The position numbers and the translations under genes are program-made. A stretch of DNA of 64,000 nt from CAMLIZ01 sp966212505 (lineage in GTDB: Bacteria; Pseudomonadota; Gammaproteobacteria; Burkholderiales; Burkholderiaceae_C), in contig CBIHRS010000009.1 in assembly GCA_966212505.1 (NCBI GenBank), forward strand, positions 104,934 to 168,933. Reading direction: 5' to 3'. How positions within the stretch are numbered: the stretch's first letter is position 1; every line of letters begins with the position of its first letter. Of the stretch, positions 53,134 through 62,050 are shown piece after piece. The notes under the pieces were generated by a model that was not told the origin of the DNA, did not search any database, and worked only from the letters and a program-made list of their open reading frames with translations.

Positions 53134-53626
53134 GCGCGTCGGGTCGGCACCCCACGATCCACCTCATGCACCCGCTTCACCCCTTGCACCACGAGCGCCA
53201 GGAGCGCCGGCCCTGCGGCCGTGCACGCCGACGCCGCTGACGCCTCGCACACCTCGGGCGATGACCCCCCAGTCGTCGCCACGGCACGGCCGGCGCCCAA
53301 CCGCCAGCGCCTCGCCTGCAGCACCGTGTCCCGATGGCCGGACGCTCCTTGAGACGTCGACCGGGCCGCATCCGGGCACAGCCGACTCAACCCTTCGGGG
53401 CGTTCATCACGGTCGGCGCACCTCCCCCACCCCCTGCGCCACGGCGCACACACCCGCCGGGCGATGACCGGTGCTCAGCGTCGCGCTGACCCCTTGCGTT
53501 CGCGCCATCGCTCGGCCCCACCCCGTCGCGTCGACGGGCCCACGTCAGCACTCCCTGCACCGGCAGACGGCCGGCCTTCCGACCGTCGCCCATCCCCGTC
53601 CCTGGTTCGTCTTTCAGGAGATGCCC
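53134..53626 (+). other. Gene-free leader before the conjugation operon
   Basis: 493 bases of Pro/Arg/Ser-coding-like GC-rich DNA with no supportable gene. The CAGGAG at 53615-53620 serves the PilL-like gene. Promoters for the transfer operon should lie here, but I could not recognise boxes or the FlhDC-like activator site. Confidence 0.4.
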
Positions 53627-54139
53627 GTGAGCCAGCTGTCCTGTCGCCTTTGCGCCCGCAACCGGCGCCTGCGCCGTCGCGCGTTGCTGTGGTGCACCCT
53701 GAGCCTGCCGCTCGGTGCGCTCGCACCGAGCGCTGCTGACGCGGCCACCAACGAGTTGCGGCTCGCCCGCTATACCAGCGCCGCCGCCCTGCCGGACGAC
53801 GCGCAGCTTGATCCGCTCGAAGCCATCGTGCGCGTCACGTTCCCGCGGGGCGACGTGCGCAGCGTCGGCGAGGCGGTGAGCTACCTCCTGCTGCGCACGG
53901 GCTATCGGCTGCCGCCGGCCTCCGAATGGGACCCGGCCGTGCAGACCGTGCTCGCGTTGCCACTGCCCGAAGTGCACCGCCAGGTCGGTCCGGTTTCGGT
54001 CCGCTCGGCGCTGGACGTGCTGATGGGCAGCGCCTACCGCCTGCAGGTCGATGAAGCGGCCCGCGTCGTCAGCTATCGCCGCAGTGCCAGCGGGTCGGCG
54101 CTGGCCGCCACGCCGGCCAACGCGGGAGGCCCGCGATGA
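53627..54139 (+). CDS. PilL N-terminal domain protein (TIGR03748-like), transfer-operon head
   Basis: A 170-residue secreted protein. The GTG at 53627 has CAGGAG at 6-base spacing; ATG at 53621 touches the ribosome site, so GTG is preferred. The signal peptide is basic then hydrophobic (RRRALLWCTLSLPLGALAPS), with cleavage near residue 40. LDPLEAIVRVTFPRGDVRSV, VQTVLALPLPEVHRQVGPVS and the final VVSYRR match the PilL_N/TIGR03748 conjugative-transfer family. It would be part of the ICE pilus or channel. It overlaps the next gene (ATGA). Confidence 0.85.
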   Translation: MSQLSCRLCARNRRLRRRALLWCTLSLPLGALAPSAADAATNELRLARYTSAAALPDDAQLDPLEAIVRVTFPRGDVRSVGEAVSYLLLRTGYRLPPASEWDPAVQTVLALPLPEVHRQVGPVSVRSALDVLMGSAYRLQVDEAARVVSYRRSASGSALAATPANAGGPR

Positions 54140-54906
54140 GCGGCCCGAGCGACGACAACCCGCGCGAAGACGGGCCCACGGTTCCGTCTTCGCCCAGCCC
54201 TGATGCGCGCGCGACCCGACGCAACGCGAATCGACGCCGCCGCTTGCCGATCATCGCGGCCATCGCGGCAAGCGCGGTGCTCGGCATCCTGGTGCTGCGC
54301 CATCGCGGCACGCCCCCTCGCCTACCGCCGCCCTCCGTCGTCGCAAGCACAGGCACGGCGGAGGCCGCGCTGCCGATGCCGAAACCGGTCCTCGCGAAGC
54401 CGGCCGTGCACGGGGTCGATCCGCCCGTGGCTGCGGCGCCCGGCGCCAGTGCCGCCTCGGGCGCAACGGCCGCGCCCGATCTGGTCGGCCGCGCGGCGAC
54501 CGGCCTGCGAGAGTTGATCGAACGGCTGCTCACGCGCTCCGACACGATCGACCAGCGCCTCGACCACCTCGAGGCCGACGTCGGCGAGATCCGGCACCTG
54601 CTGGAATCGCAGCGCCCCGCACGAGCCGCTGCCACCCGCGCCGTCCCGGCCGGCCATCGGCGCCCTGCTGCGGCAGCGTCGGCGCCGCAACCCGCGCCGA
54701 TCTCATCGGTGCTGGCGGTGGACACCTGGGACGGCAAGGCCAGCGTCTCGATCCGTCAGGGCGGAAGCGTGCGATTCCTCGCCGTGGGCGATGCACTCGG
54801 CGACGCGGTCCTGCAGCGCGCCGACGCCGACCGCCAGCAGGTGGAGTTCGTGACCGCCAAGGGCGCGGTCGTGCCGTTGAACGCGGCAGCCGGGGCCGGC
54901 CAATGA
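54136..54906 (+). CDS. Bitopic periplasmic protein, PilP-like (conjugation)
   Basis: A 256-residue protein. It has a charged N-terminus, one membrane helix (LPIIAAIAASAVLGILVL, about residues 37-54), a long Ala/Pro linker and a coiled-coil (IERLLTRSDTIDQRLDHLE, about 130-160). The C-terminal domain (about 190-250) reads VLAVDTWDGKASVSIRQGG and looks like a small PilP/GspC beta-domain. Overlaps both neighbours by 4 bases. No family name is certain. Confidence 0.7.
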   Translation: MSGPSDDNPREDGPTVPSSPSPDARATRRNANRRRRLPIIAAIAASAVLGILVLRHRGTPPRLPPPSVVASTGTAEAALPMPKPVLAKPAVHGVDPPVAAAPGASAASGATAAPDLVGRAATGLRELIERLLTRSDTIDQRLDHLEADVGEIRHLLESQRPARAAATRAVPAGHRRPAAAASAPQPAPISSVLAVDTWDGKASVSIRQGGSVRFLAVGDALGDAVLQRADADRQQVEFVTAKGAVVPLNAAAGAGQ

Positions 54907-55772
54907 ACACGGCCCGTCGCCTGGCTCGCGCCGGGGTGGCCCTGGTCGCCCTCGCGCAAGCGTTCGACCCGATCCCTGCAGGCGCGCAGAGCGGCACCAG
55001 CAGCGCGCAGACGACCACGGTGCAGGCGGGAGCGACCACGCTGGACGCCGCGGAGCGCGCCAGCGCCCAGTACTGGGGCCTGTCCGCCGAGGACTACCGC
55101 CGCTACCAACTGCTGATGAAGGGCATGCGCGGGGCCGTCAGCGATCCGCGCATCAGCCCGATCGAGGTCCTCGGCATCCATGCCCGCACCGACGCCGAGC
55201 GCCGGCGCTATGCGGAGGTGTTCGCGCGTCTGATGGTCGAGGACGCACAGCGCCTGCTGCAGTTCCAGACCGAGTACGAGCACGCGATCCATCGGCTCTA
55301 CCCCCGGCTCGTCGCGCTGGACCTCGGCGCGGCGGCGCGTCAGCCCGGCGGCTTGCAGCAGGCCCTCGCCAGCGCGCCGGCGCCGGCCATCGTCCCCGCG
55401 CAGGCGCCGGCCAAAGATGTCCCCGCGCCCGTCGGGTTCAGCATGCCGCCCGCGGTCAACGCAGGCGACCGGCTGCTGGTGTTCGCGCGCGACGGTTGCC
55501 CGCCCTGCGATGCCACGGTGGGCCGCGCGCTGGCGCATGCCGAGGCCGGCATCGCCGTCGACCTCTACGTGGTCGGCGCGCGCAGCGCGGACGACGTGCA
55601 GCGCCTCGCGCGCCGCCTCGGCGTCGATCCGGGGCTGGTGACGCGGGGCCGGCTGACCTTGAACGCGGATGGCGGCACCTTTGCGCGCGTGCTCCCCCAC
55701 CTGCCGGCGCTGCCGGCCGTCGTGCGCAAGCGCGGCGACAGCTTCGACACGCTGCGGGGAGGCGAGCTGTGA
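54903..55772 (+). CDS. TIGR03759 (PFL_4693) family ICE protein with CPPC motif
   Basis: A 289-residue periplasmic protein with an N-terminal signal (RRLARAGVALVALAQAFD). The core YWGLSAEDYRRYQLLMKGMR and IEVLGIHARTDAERRRYAEV is the TIGR03759 signature. The C-terminal half is a thioredoxin-like fold with FARDGCPPCDATV (about 193-205), a redox-type CPPC. It could help disulfide formation of transfer proteins. It overlaps the transglycosylase gene (GTGA). Confidence 0.87.
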   Translation: MNTARRLARAGVALVALAQAFDPIPAGAQSGTSSAQTTTVQAGATTLDAAERASAQYWGLSAEDYRRYQLLMKGMRGAVSDPRISPIEVLGIHARTDAERRRYAEVFARLMVEDAQRLLQFQTEYEHAIHRLYPRLVALDLGAAARQPGGLQQALASAPAPAIVPAQAPAKDVPAPVGFSMPPAVNAGDRLLVFARDGCPPCDATVGRALAHAEAGIAVDLYVVGARSADDVQRLARRLGVDPGLVTRGRLTLNADGGTFARVLPHLPALPAVVRKRGDSFDTLRGGEL

Positions 55773-56344
55773 CGGCGCTCGACCGCAGGGCCCTGCTGCT
55801 CGGCACGCTGGCCGCGGCGGCGGCACGGCCCGTGCCGTGCGCCCCGTTGCGCGGCAGCGCGCCGATACCGGCGCCGATTCCCGCCGGCTATCGGCAGGTC
55901 GCCGTCGAGCACGGCATTCCACCCGCCATCCTGTTCGCCGTGGCGCTGCAGGAATCGCGCCATTGCACCTGGCGCCCCGGCCAGCGCTACGCGTTGCCCT
56001 GGCCCTGGACGCTGAACATCGGCCAGCAGGCGTTGTACTTCGATCGTCGTGCCGCGGCACTGGCCAGCCTCGACGCCGCAGTCGCGGCCGCTCGCCGCGA
56101 CGTCGACATCGGGCTGATGCAGATCAACTGGGGCTGGCACCACAAGCGCCTGGTGTCGACCGCGCGCGCCCTCGACCCTTACGTGAACCTGCACCTCGGC
56201 GCCACGCTGCTGGCCGAGTGCCATGCGGAGACCGGCCGATGGACCGAGGCGATCGGCCGCTACCACGCACCCAACGATCCCGCGCGCGCCCGCGCGTATG
56301 CGGAGTCCGTGCTGCGACGCGTGGAGGCACTCGACCATGCATAG
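55769..56344 (+). CDS. Conjugation-associated lytic transglycosylase (SLT)
   Basis: A 191-residue enzyme starting at GTG 55769. A hydrophobic signal (LLLGTLAAAAARP) leads to PPAILFAVALQESRHC with the catalytic Glu near residue 62. DIGLMQINWGWH and AIGRYHAPNDPARARAYAE are the usual SLT motifs. It cuts peptidoglycan to let the transfer apparatus pass. Overlaps the next gene. Confidence 0.9.
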   Translation: MTALDRRALLLGTLAAAAARPVPCAPLRGSAPIPAPIPAGYRQVAVEHGIPPAILFAVALQESRHCTWRPGQRYALPWPWTLNIGQQALYFDRRAAALASLDAAVAAARRDVDIGLMQINWGWHHKRLVSTARALDPYVNLHLGATLLAECHAETGRWTEAIGRYHAPNDPARARAYAESVLRRVEALDHA

Positions 56345-56903
56345 CCAGGCCCGATGCACACGGGGCACGGCTGCGCTCGCGGCCGCGATGACCCTGGCGA
56401 TCGCCGGCCCGGTGCTGGCGGCAGCGCCCGGCCTGGTCGTCGTGCACGACAGCGGACGCACGGTGCCGATCGCACAGTACCTCGCTGCGTTCACCGCGGC
56501 GGACGCGAGCGCCGACACGGCCACCAGCCCGCCCGCGCAGATCGAGCTGCCGCTCACGCTGCCGGTGCGCACGCCGTCGATGCGGCCCAGCCCGATGACA
56601 GCGGCCGTTCCATGGCGCCATCCGCCGTGGCTGATGGCACCGCTGTTCCTGATCGGCGACGACCCGCTGTCGCGGGCCTGGCTGAGCGCGCACCGCACCC
56701 AGCTCGCGCGCGCCGGTGCCACCGGCCTCGTCGTCAACGTCGAGTCGCTGGCCGCCTTCCGGTTGCTGCAGCAGCTCGCGCCCGAGCTGCCGATGGCGCC
56801 GGCGAGCTTTGACGACCTGGCGCGGCAGATCGGACTGAGCGTCTACCCTGTCTACATGCCGCCGCAAGGCGCCATCACGCAGGACCTGCGGGAGCTGCGC
56901 TGA
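56337..56903 (+). CDS. PFL_4695 (TIGR03765) family ICE protein
   Basis: A 188-residue protein with a signal peptide (TAALAAAMTLAIAGPVLA). The mature part has LVVVHDSGRTVPIAQYL near the start and FLIGDDPLSRAWLSAHRTQL later, the PFL_4695 pattern. LSVYPVYMPPQGAITQ closes it. It probably lies in the periplasm with the mating-pair apparatus. The single-base overlap with traD is common in this operon type. Confidence 0.87.
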   Translation: MHSQARCTRGTAALAAAMTLAIAGPVLAAAPGLVVVHDSGRTVPIAQYLAAFTAADASADTATSPPAQIELPLTLPVRTPSMRPSPMTAAVPWRHPPWLMAPLFLIGDDPLSRAWLSAHRTQLARAGATGLVVNVESLAAFRLLQQLAPELPMAPASFDDLARQIGLSVYPVYMPPQGAITQDLRELR

Positions 56904-59035
56904 TGGAGAACCGCCACGCGATCGACGCACTGCTGCGGCCCCCGGTGGAGCTGTGGAGCGCGACCGCGGCCGCCGGCGCCGGTGCGCTCGCGGCGATCGC
57001 GCCCTGGTCGCTGATGATGCCGCCGACGCTGGGCCTCGCGGCCTCGGGCGTGCTCGGCGCCTTCGCCGCGCTGCGCCTGCAGCAAGGCGCGCGCGTGTGG
57101 CGCTACCAGCGCAACATGAAGCGCCTGCCGCTGCTGATGATGAAGGCGGCCCAGGTCCCGGTGTCGGACCGCAAGCTGTACCTCGGCGACGGTTTCCGCT
57201 GGGGCCAGGTCCACACCCAGCGCTTGCGCGACACGCGGCGGCCGGAGGTGCAGCGCTTCATCGAGCCGGGCCGGCTGTACCGGGCCGCGCGGGATTTCGA
57301 GAACCGGTTCGAGCACCACCCGCTGTTGTCGAAGGTCGCGGCGGTGACCGCGTCGGCCTCCCGCTGGAACCCGCTCGCGCCGCTGCCGCCGCTGGGCGGC
57401 AACCCGCACCTGCATGCGGTCGAGCCGCGCGAGCGGCCGGTGCTGCTGAACCTGTCCGAGCGCGTCGGTCACGCGATCTACTACGGCGCCACGCGCCAGG
57501 GCAAGACGCGCTGCATGGAGATCGGGGTCACCCAGGACATCGGCCGCGGCGACACCGTGATCGTGATCGACCCGAAGGGCGACCCGGACCTGATGAAGCG
57601 CTGCTACGCCGAGGCGGCTCGCGCCGGCCGGCTCGACCACTTCTTCCTGTTCCACCTCGGCTTCCCGCAGCTGTCCGCCCGCTACAACGCGATCGGCGAC
57701 TACACGCGCATCACGCAGATCGCGACGCGGCTGACCAACCCGCTGCCGTCGGCGGGCAACTCCGCCGCGTTCCGCGAGTTTTGCTGGCGCTTCGCCAACA
57801 TCATCGCGCGCGCGATTTCCGCGCTCGGCCGCAAGCCGGTGTACCGCGAGGTGCTGTACTGCATCGACGACATCGAGCCGCTGTTCCTCGAATACGCGCG
57901 CCACTGGCTGGCCCGCAGCGGACCGCCGGACTGGGAGCGCGACCTCGCGGCGCTGCGCACGAAGGCAGCAAGCCGGCAGCACCTGCCCCGCCACCTCGAA
58001 GGCCGCAGCCCGGACGCGATCGCGGTGCTGCAGCTGCTGCGCCAGCACGACATCCATGAGCCGGTGCTGCAGGGGCTGGCCTCGGTCTTCAAGTACGACC
58101 GGACCTACTTCGACAAGCTGGTGTCCTCGCTCGGCCCGCTGCTGGAAAAGCTGACCAGCGGCCCGGTCGCCGACCTGCTGAGCCCGGACTACTTCGACGT
58201 CAAGGACCCGCGGCCGATCTTCAACTGGCAGCAGTTGATCCGGCAGCGCGGCATCGCCTACATGGGGCTCGACGCGCTGACCGATTCGGCGGTGTCCACC
58301 GCGGTGGGCAATTCGATGTTCGCGGACCTCGTCGCCACCGCCGGTGAGTTCTACAAGCACGGCACCCACGGCAAGGTCTCGGTCTACCTCGACGAGTTCA
58401 GCGACCTGTGCGGCGACGAGTTCGTGCCGCTGGCCAACAAGATCGGCGGCGCCGACTTCCAGCTCAACATCTACACGCAGACCAGCGCCGACGTCGAGGC
58501 CCGCATGGGCTCGCCGGCGAAGGCGAAGCAGGTCGTCGGCAACCTGAACACGATCGTGAGCTTCCGCGTGCGCACGGTCGAGACCGCCGAGCAGCTGACG
58601 GCCGGCCTGCCCGAGGTCGACGTGGCGGCGCTGACCGCGGTCAGTGGCGTCACCGACGCCACTGACCGCGAGGTCGGCGTCGACTTCACGTCGCGCAACG
58701 AAGACCGCATCGCGACCCAGTCGGTGCCGTTGATCTCGCCGTCCGACGTGATGGCGCTGCCGAAGGGGCATGCGTTCGCGTTGATCGAGGGCAACCAGCT
58801 CTGGAAGCTGCGCGTGCCGCTGCTCGACCCGGTGGGCGACGACCACCTGCCGGCATCGATCGCCGAACTCGCCGGGGCGATGCGCCGCAAGTACCGCAGC
58901 GGCGACCACTGGTGGCTGGCCCCCGAGACGCAGGCCGCCAACGACGGCCACTCGGGCACCTGGAGCGCTGACGGGGGGGACGCGCCCACCGACCCGGCAT
59001 CGGCGGAGCCCGCCGACGTGGAGACCGCGGCATGA
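56903..59035 (+). CDS. traD: Type IV coupling protein TraD (TIGR03743 type)
   Basis: A 710-residue membrane ATPase. Two N-terminal hydrophobic helices (about 20-60) anchor it. Walker A is GATRQGKT (about 195-202) with VIVIDPKGDP following. Walker B is VSVYLDEFSDLCGDE. SYLAQ-like sensor residues appear in FQLNIYTQTSADVEARMG, and VSFRVRTVETAEQL follows. It carries the relaxase-DNA complex to the mating channel. The Ala/Pro/Asp-rich tail may bind substrate. Overlaps TIGR03747 by ATGA. Confidence 0.93.
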   Translation: MENRHAIDALLRPPVELWSATAAAGAGALAAIAPWSLMMPPTLGLAASGVLGAFAALRLQQGARVWRYQRNMKRLPLLMMKAAQVPVSDRKLYLGDGFRWGQVHTQRLRDTRRPEVQRFIEPGRLYRAARDFENRFEHHPLLSKVAAVTASASRWNPLAPLPPLGGNPHLHAVEPRERPVLLNLSERVGHAIYYGATRQGKTRCMEIGVTQDIGRGDTVIVIDPKGDPDLMKRCYAEAARAGRLDHFFLFHLGFPQLSARYNAIGDYTRITQIATRLTNPLPSAGNSAAFREFCWRFANIIARAISALGRKPVYREVLYCIDDIEPLFLEYARHWLARSGPPDWERDLAALRTKAASRQHLPRHLEGRSPDAIAVLQLLRQHDIHEPVLQGLASVFKYDRTYFDKLVSSLGPLLEKLTSGPVADLLSPDYFDVKDPRPIFNWQQLIRQRGIAYMGLDALTDSAVSTAVGNSMFADLVATAGEFYKHGTHGKVSVYLDEFSDLCGDEFVPLANKIGGADFQLNIYTQTSADVEARMGSPAKAKQVVGNLNTIVSFRVRTVETAEQLTAGLPEVDVAALTAVSGVTDATDREVGVDFTSRNEDRIATQSVPLISPSDVMALPKGHAFALIEGNQLWKLRVPLLDPVGDDHLPASIAELAGAMRRKYRSGDHWWLAPETQAANDGHSGTWSADGGDAPTDPASAEPADVETAA

Positions 59036-59805
59036 GCGCCGACGTGCAACGGCGCCCGGTGCAGCGCCCGCCAAACGGTCCCGTCCTCTGGATCGTCTGT
59101 GCCGTGCTGAGCGCGGTGCTCTCGTTCGCCGCGTCGCTCGCGGTCGGCACCGTGATCGAGTGGGTCGGCATGCACACCTGGTGGGCCGACGAGGGCGTGC
59201 GGCACAGCCAGGACATGGTGCCCGAGGACCTCGGCTACCTGGCCGAGTACCGGCGCAGCCTGCTGACCGAGGACACCGTCGCGTTCGCGGCGCGCTGGGC
59301 CGACGTCGCGACGCAGTTGGCCGACGCCGTCGGCGTGCTGCGGCTGATCCGCAAGGGCATCGATGCGCCGGCGCCGCGCGAGCCCGCCCCGTGGACCCAC
59401 CACCTGCCCGCGTCGCTGCAGCGCCTCGGGCAGCAGCTCGACCCGCCGGTGCTGTTGCGTTCGGCGGTGCCGTACCTGCTCGCGATGGTCTACGTGTGGC
59501 AGGACGCGTTCATCCGGCTGGCCGTCGTCTACCTCGCGCTGCCGGCCTTCGCGATCGCCCTCGTGCTCGGGTTGATCGACGGGCTGGGCCGGCGCGACAT
59601 CCGGCGCTGGTGCGGCGGCCGCGAGAGCTCGTTCATCTACCACAAGGCCAAGCGCCTGCTCTGGCCGGCGTTCTCGCTCGGCTTCTTCCTCTACCTGACC
59701 TGGCCGTCCGGCGGGTTCAACCCGGCCTGGATCGTCCTGCCCTTCTGCGCCGCGCTGGCCACCACCGTGAGCCTGAGCGCGGGCGCCTTCAAGAAGTACC
59801 TCTAG
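59032..59805 (+). CDS. TIGR03747 (PFL_4697) ICE membrane protein
   Basis: A 257-residue integral membrane protein with four or five helices: VLSAVLSFAASLAVGTV, LAVVYLALPAFAIALVLGLI, LLWPAFSLGFFLYL and the FCAALATTVSLSAG region. A family-typical GLGRRDIRRWCGGRESSF stretch lies in between. It lies immediately after traD, as usual for this family. Confidence 0.88.
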   Translation: MSADVQRRPVQRPPNGPVLWIVCAVLSAVLSFAASLAVGTVIEWVGMHTWWADEGVRHSQDMVPEDLGYLAEYRRSLLTEDTVAFAARWADVATQLADAVGVLRLIRKGIDAPAPREPAPWTHHLPASLQRLGQQLDPPVLLRSAVPYLLAMVYVWQDAFIRLAVVYLALPAFAIALVLGLIDGLGRRDIRRWCGGRESSFIYHKAKRLLWPAFSLGFFLYLTWPSGGFNPAWIVLPFCAALATTVSLSAGAFKKYL

Positions 59806-59813
59806 GAGCGCCC

Positions 59814-60122
59814 ATGATGCGAAGCCCCCTCCCGATCCTGCGATCGCTCGCCGCCGTCCTGGCCCTCGCCGCGGCCGCCACCGCGCAGGCCGACGACGAC
59901 AGCGAACGCGAAGCGCTCGCCCGCATCGAGCACGAACTGCAGCAACTGCAGCGGCTGGTCGCCGAGGCGCAGCAGAACGCCGATCCCAGCGCGCGCGTGC
60001 GCTTTCGCTACGACTGGTTGTCGCGCGATCTCGAGCTGGTGCGCCGCGGCGTGGTCGAACACCTGGATGCCCCGCGCCAGCCGCGGCCGGTGCCGCCGCT
60101 GGCCGGCGACTACCGCCGTTGA
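59814..60122 (+). CDS. RAQPRD-family conjugation protein (TIGR01690-like)
   Basis: A 102-residue protein with a signal peptide (ILRSLAAVLALAAAATAQA, cut near residue 26). The mature part is a helix (ALARIEHELQQLQRLVAEAQ), and APRQPRPVPP near the end recalls the name-giving RAQPRD motif. The small secreted protein is widespread in ICEs; its role is unknown. Confidence 0.82.
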   Translation: MMRSPLPILRSLAAVLALAAAATAQADDDSEREALARIEHELQQLQRLVAEAQQNADPSARVRFRYDWLSRDLELVRRGVVEHLDAPRQPRPVPPLAGDYRR

Positions 60123-60152
60123 AGCCGGGCCCGACGACGACAGGACCCATCC

Positions 60153-60386
60153 ATGAGCCCGGCCCAGGAATCCGCGTTCTCGCTCGCCGCGGGCGGCCCG
60201 TCGAGCAGCGCGCTGCTGCTGGGCATCGCCAGCGTGGTCGCGGTGCTGGCGCTGACCTGGTTTGCGTGGCTGGTGCTGCGCCTGTTCCGGCGCTGGACCG
60301 TGCGGCGCCTGGATCTCGCGGAGATGGCCTGGTACGCGATCCGCGGGGCCGTCGTCCTCAGCGTGCTGGGCTGGTTCATCCGGTGA
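60153..60386 (+). CDS. TIGR03758 (PFL_4701) ICE membrane protein
   Basis: A 77-residue protein with two membrane helices (SALLLGIASVVAVLALTWFA and AVVLSVLGWFI). FRRWTVRRLDLAEMAWYAIR lies between. This matches the small inner-membrane TIGR03758 family, probably a pilin-channel component. Confidence 0.86.
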   Translation: MSPAQESAFSLAAGGPSSSALLLGIASVVAVLALTWFAWLVLRLFRRWTVRRLDLAEMAWYAIRGAVVLSVLGWFIR

Positions 60387-60481
60387 GTGCCGTGTTCGCA
60401 AGAGCCGCGTGGCGCCCGTGACGCGCCGGGGACCGGCATGGGGCCGGGCTCCTGTTCCACCTTCACGTTTGGAGTTGTTCG

Positions 60482-60907
60482 ATGAAGACCGGAATCACCT
60501 TTCTGCAACGGCTGGCCGCACGCGCGGTCCACGCGGGCCGCGAGCGGCTCGCGCTGGCGTCGCAGCGCGGCCAGTGGCTGTGTCACCTCGCCTTCGCGAC
60601 CCTCGTCGCGGCATCGGCCGCGCCGGCGCGCGCCGCGCTGCCGAGCGCGGCAGCGCCCTCGACGGCACCGGCCTCCGGTGACTGGCTGGGCCTGATCAAG
60701 GGCTACGGCAAGGATGCCGGCATCGTGCTCGGCTTGCTGGTCGCGATCGCCGCCTTCCTGTGGGTGTCGTGGTCGGCGATCGCGAAGTTCAACGAAGCGC
60801 GCACCGGCCGCGCCGAATGGGGTGAGGTCGGCCTGCTGGCGACCGCTGCCGGCGGCGTGCTCGTGTTCGACAGCTACCTGCTCGGCGTCGCCGCCGGGAT
60901 CATCTGA
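60482..60907 (+). CDS. TIGR03745 (PFL_4702-like) ICE membrane protein
   Basis: A 141-residue protein with a cleavable signal (LAFATLVAASAAPARAA, about residues 40-56). The mature part has two helices, GIVLGLLVAIAAFLWVSW and LLATAAGGVLVFDSYLLG. WSAIAKFNEARTGRAEWGEV between them is the family signature. It is pilin-like in size, so it may be the conjugative pilin. GGAG precedes ATG. Confidence 0.88.
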   Translation: MKTGITFLQRLAARAVHAGRERLALASQRGQWLCHLAFATLVAASAAPARAALPSAAAPSTAPASGDWLGLIKGYGKDAGIVLGLLVAIAAFLWVSWSAIAKFNEARTGRAEWGEVGLLATAAGGVLVFDSYLLGVAAGII

Positions 60908-60928
60908 GCGACGACGCGAGTCCCCGCG

Positions 60929-61306
60929 ATGGACACCGACGACGTGCTGGCCGACCGGGTGGACATCGAGCCGCCCATCTTCAAGGGCTGCTCGTCCAGC
61001 GAGCTGCTGTTCATGCTCGTCGGCGCCATCGCGGCCTGGGTGCCGCTGTCGATCGCGCTCGCGGCCGTCGTCGGCCGCCTGTTCTACGCGCTCGGCATCC
61101 TGACCGTCGGCGTGATGGCCAGCGTCTACGTCGGCGCGACGCAGTTCCAGCGCATCAAGCGCAACCGGCCCGACCACTACTACGTCCATGCCGCGATGCA
61201 CCTGCTGGTGCGGCACGGGCTGTGGTCCTTTCCGCTGATCTGGCGCAGCGGCTATTGGGACATCGCGCGGGACACGCCCGCGGGTCCGCCGCCCGACGCC
61301 CGCTGA
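60929..61306 (+). CDS. TIGR03750 conjugation protein (TraL/TraA-like)
   Basis: A 125-residue protein. DIEPPIFKGCSSSELLFML is the family opening. Two close membrane helices follow (GAIAAWVPLSIALAAVVG and ILTVGVMASVYVGA), then RIKRNRPDHYYVHAAMHLL. It likely belongs to the mating-pair channel at the inner membrane. Confidence 0.88.
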   Translation: MDTDDVLADRVDIEPPIFKGCSSSELLFMLVGAIAAWVPLSIALAAVVGRLFYALGILTVGVMASVYVGATQFQRIKRNRPDHYYVHAAMHLLVRHGLWSFPLIWRSGYWDIARDTPAGPPPDAR

Positions 61307-61322
61307 GTTGACGGGAGCTCGC

Positions 61323-62039
61323 ATGGGACGCTACCTCGGTGCGATCGCGAACAAGGACCTGCTGATCCGGGTCCAGTGGACCTTCATCGCGGTGCTGGCG
61401 ACGCTGGCCCTGGTCGCCATCGCGTGCCTGGCATCGATCCAGCGCGACCTGACGCTGCACATTCCGCCGGACCTGCGGTCCGGCGCGACGCTGAAACCCG
61501 GCGAAGTGCCGCCCGCGTCCGTCTATGCCTTCGCCACCACGATCTGGCAGATGGTGAACCACTGGCCGACCGATGGCGATGCCGACTATGGCGGCGCGAT
61601 CTTCCGGATGCAGTACTACGTGACGCCGGAGTGCCGCGACTGGCTCAAGCAGGACATGGCGACGAAGTCGAACAACGGCGAGCTGTCGTCGCGCACGCGC
61701 GGCCTGCAGGTGATGCCCGGCCACGAATACGCCGAGCACCGCGTGCAGGTGCTCTCGCCGTCGGCGTGGCGCGTGGAAACCGACTTCGAGCTGGCCGAGA
61801 CGGTCAAGGGCGTGCCGGTGAAGGACATCGGCATCCGCTACCCGCTGCGCGTGGTGCGCTACGCGGTCGATCCCGAACTCAACCCCTTCGGCCTGGCCGT
61901 CGACTGCCTGAACGAGAACGAGCAGCCCATGCGGCTCGACCTCGTCGCCGAACGCAAGGCGGCCGCCGCGGCCGCAGCCTCGTCGCCGGTCGCCGCCAGC
62001 GGCGCCGCCGGACAACTGCAGCACCAGCTGACGCACTGA
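61323..62039 (+). CDS. TIGR03746 (PFL_4703) ICE protein, VirB8/TraE-like
   Basis: A 238-residue bitopic protein. RYLGAIANKDLLIRVQWTFI leads into one membrane helix (about 20-40). IQRDLTLHIPPDLRSG begins the periplasmic NTF2-like domain, with YVTPECRDWLKQDM and HRVQVLSPSAWRVETDF. It corresponds to TraE/VirB8, the assembly factor of the secretion channel. The start at 61323 has GGGAG 6-8 bases upstream. Overlaps the next frame (TGATG). Confidence 0.88.
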   Translation: MGRYLGAIANKDLLIRVQWTFIAVLATLALVAIACLASIQRDLTLHIPPDLRSGATLKPGEVPPASVYAFATTIWQMVNHWPTDGDADYGGAIFRMQYYVTPECRDWLKQDMATKSNNGELSSRTRGLQVMPGHEYAEHRVQVLSPSAWRVETDFELAETVKGVPVKDIGIRYPLRVVRYAVDPELNPFGLAVDCLNENEQPMRLDLVAERKAAAAAAASSPVAASGAAGQLQHQLTH

Positions 62040-62050
62040 TGGAGCACGCG

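Noticed and set aside
56852..59074. A 740-residue minus-strand frame opposite traD
   Set aside because: It is a shadow of traD with no motif of its own.
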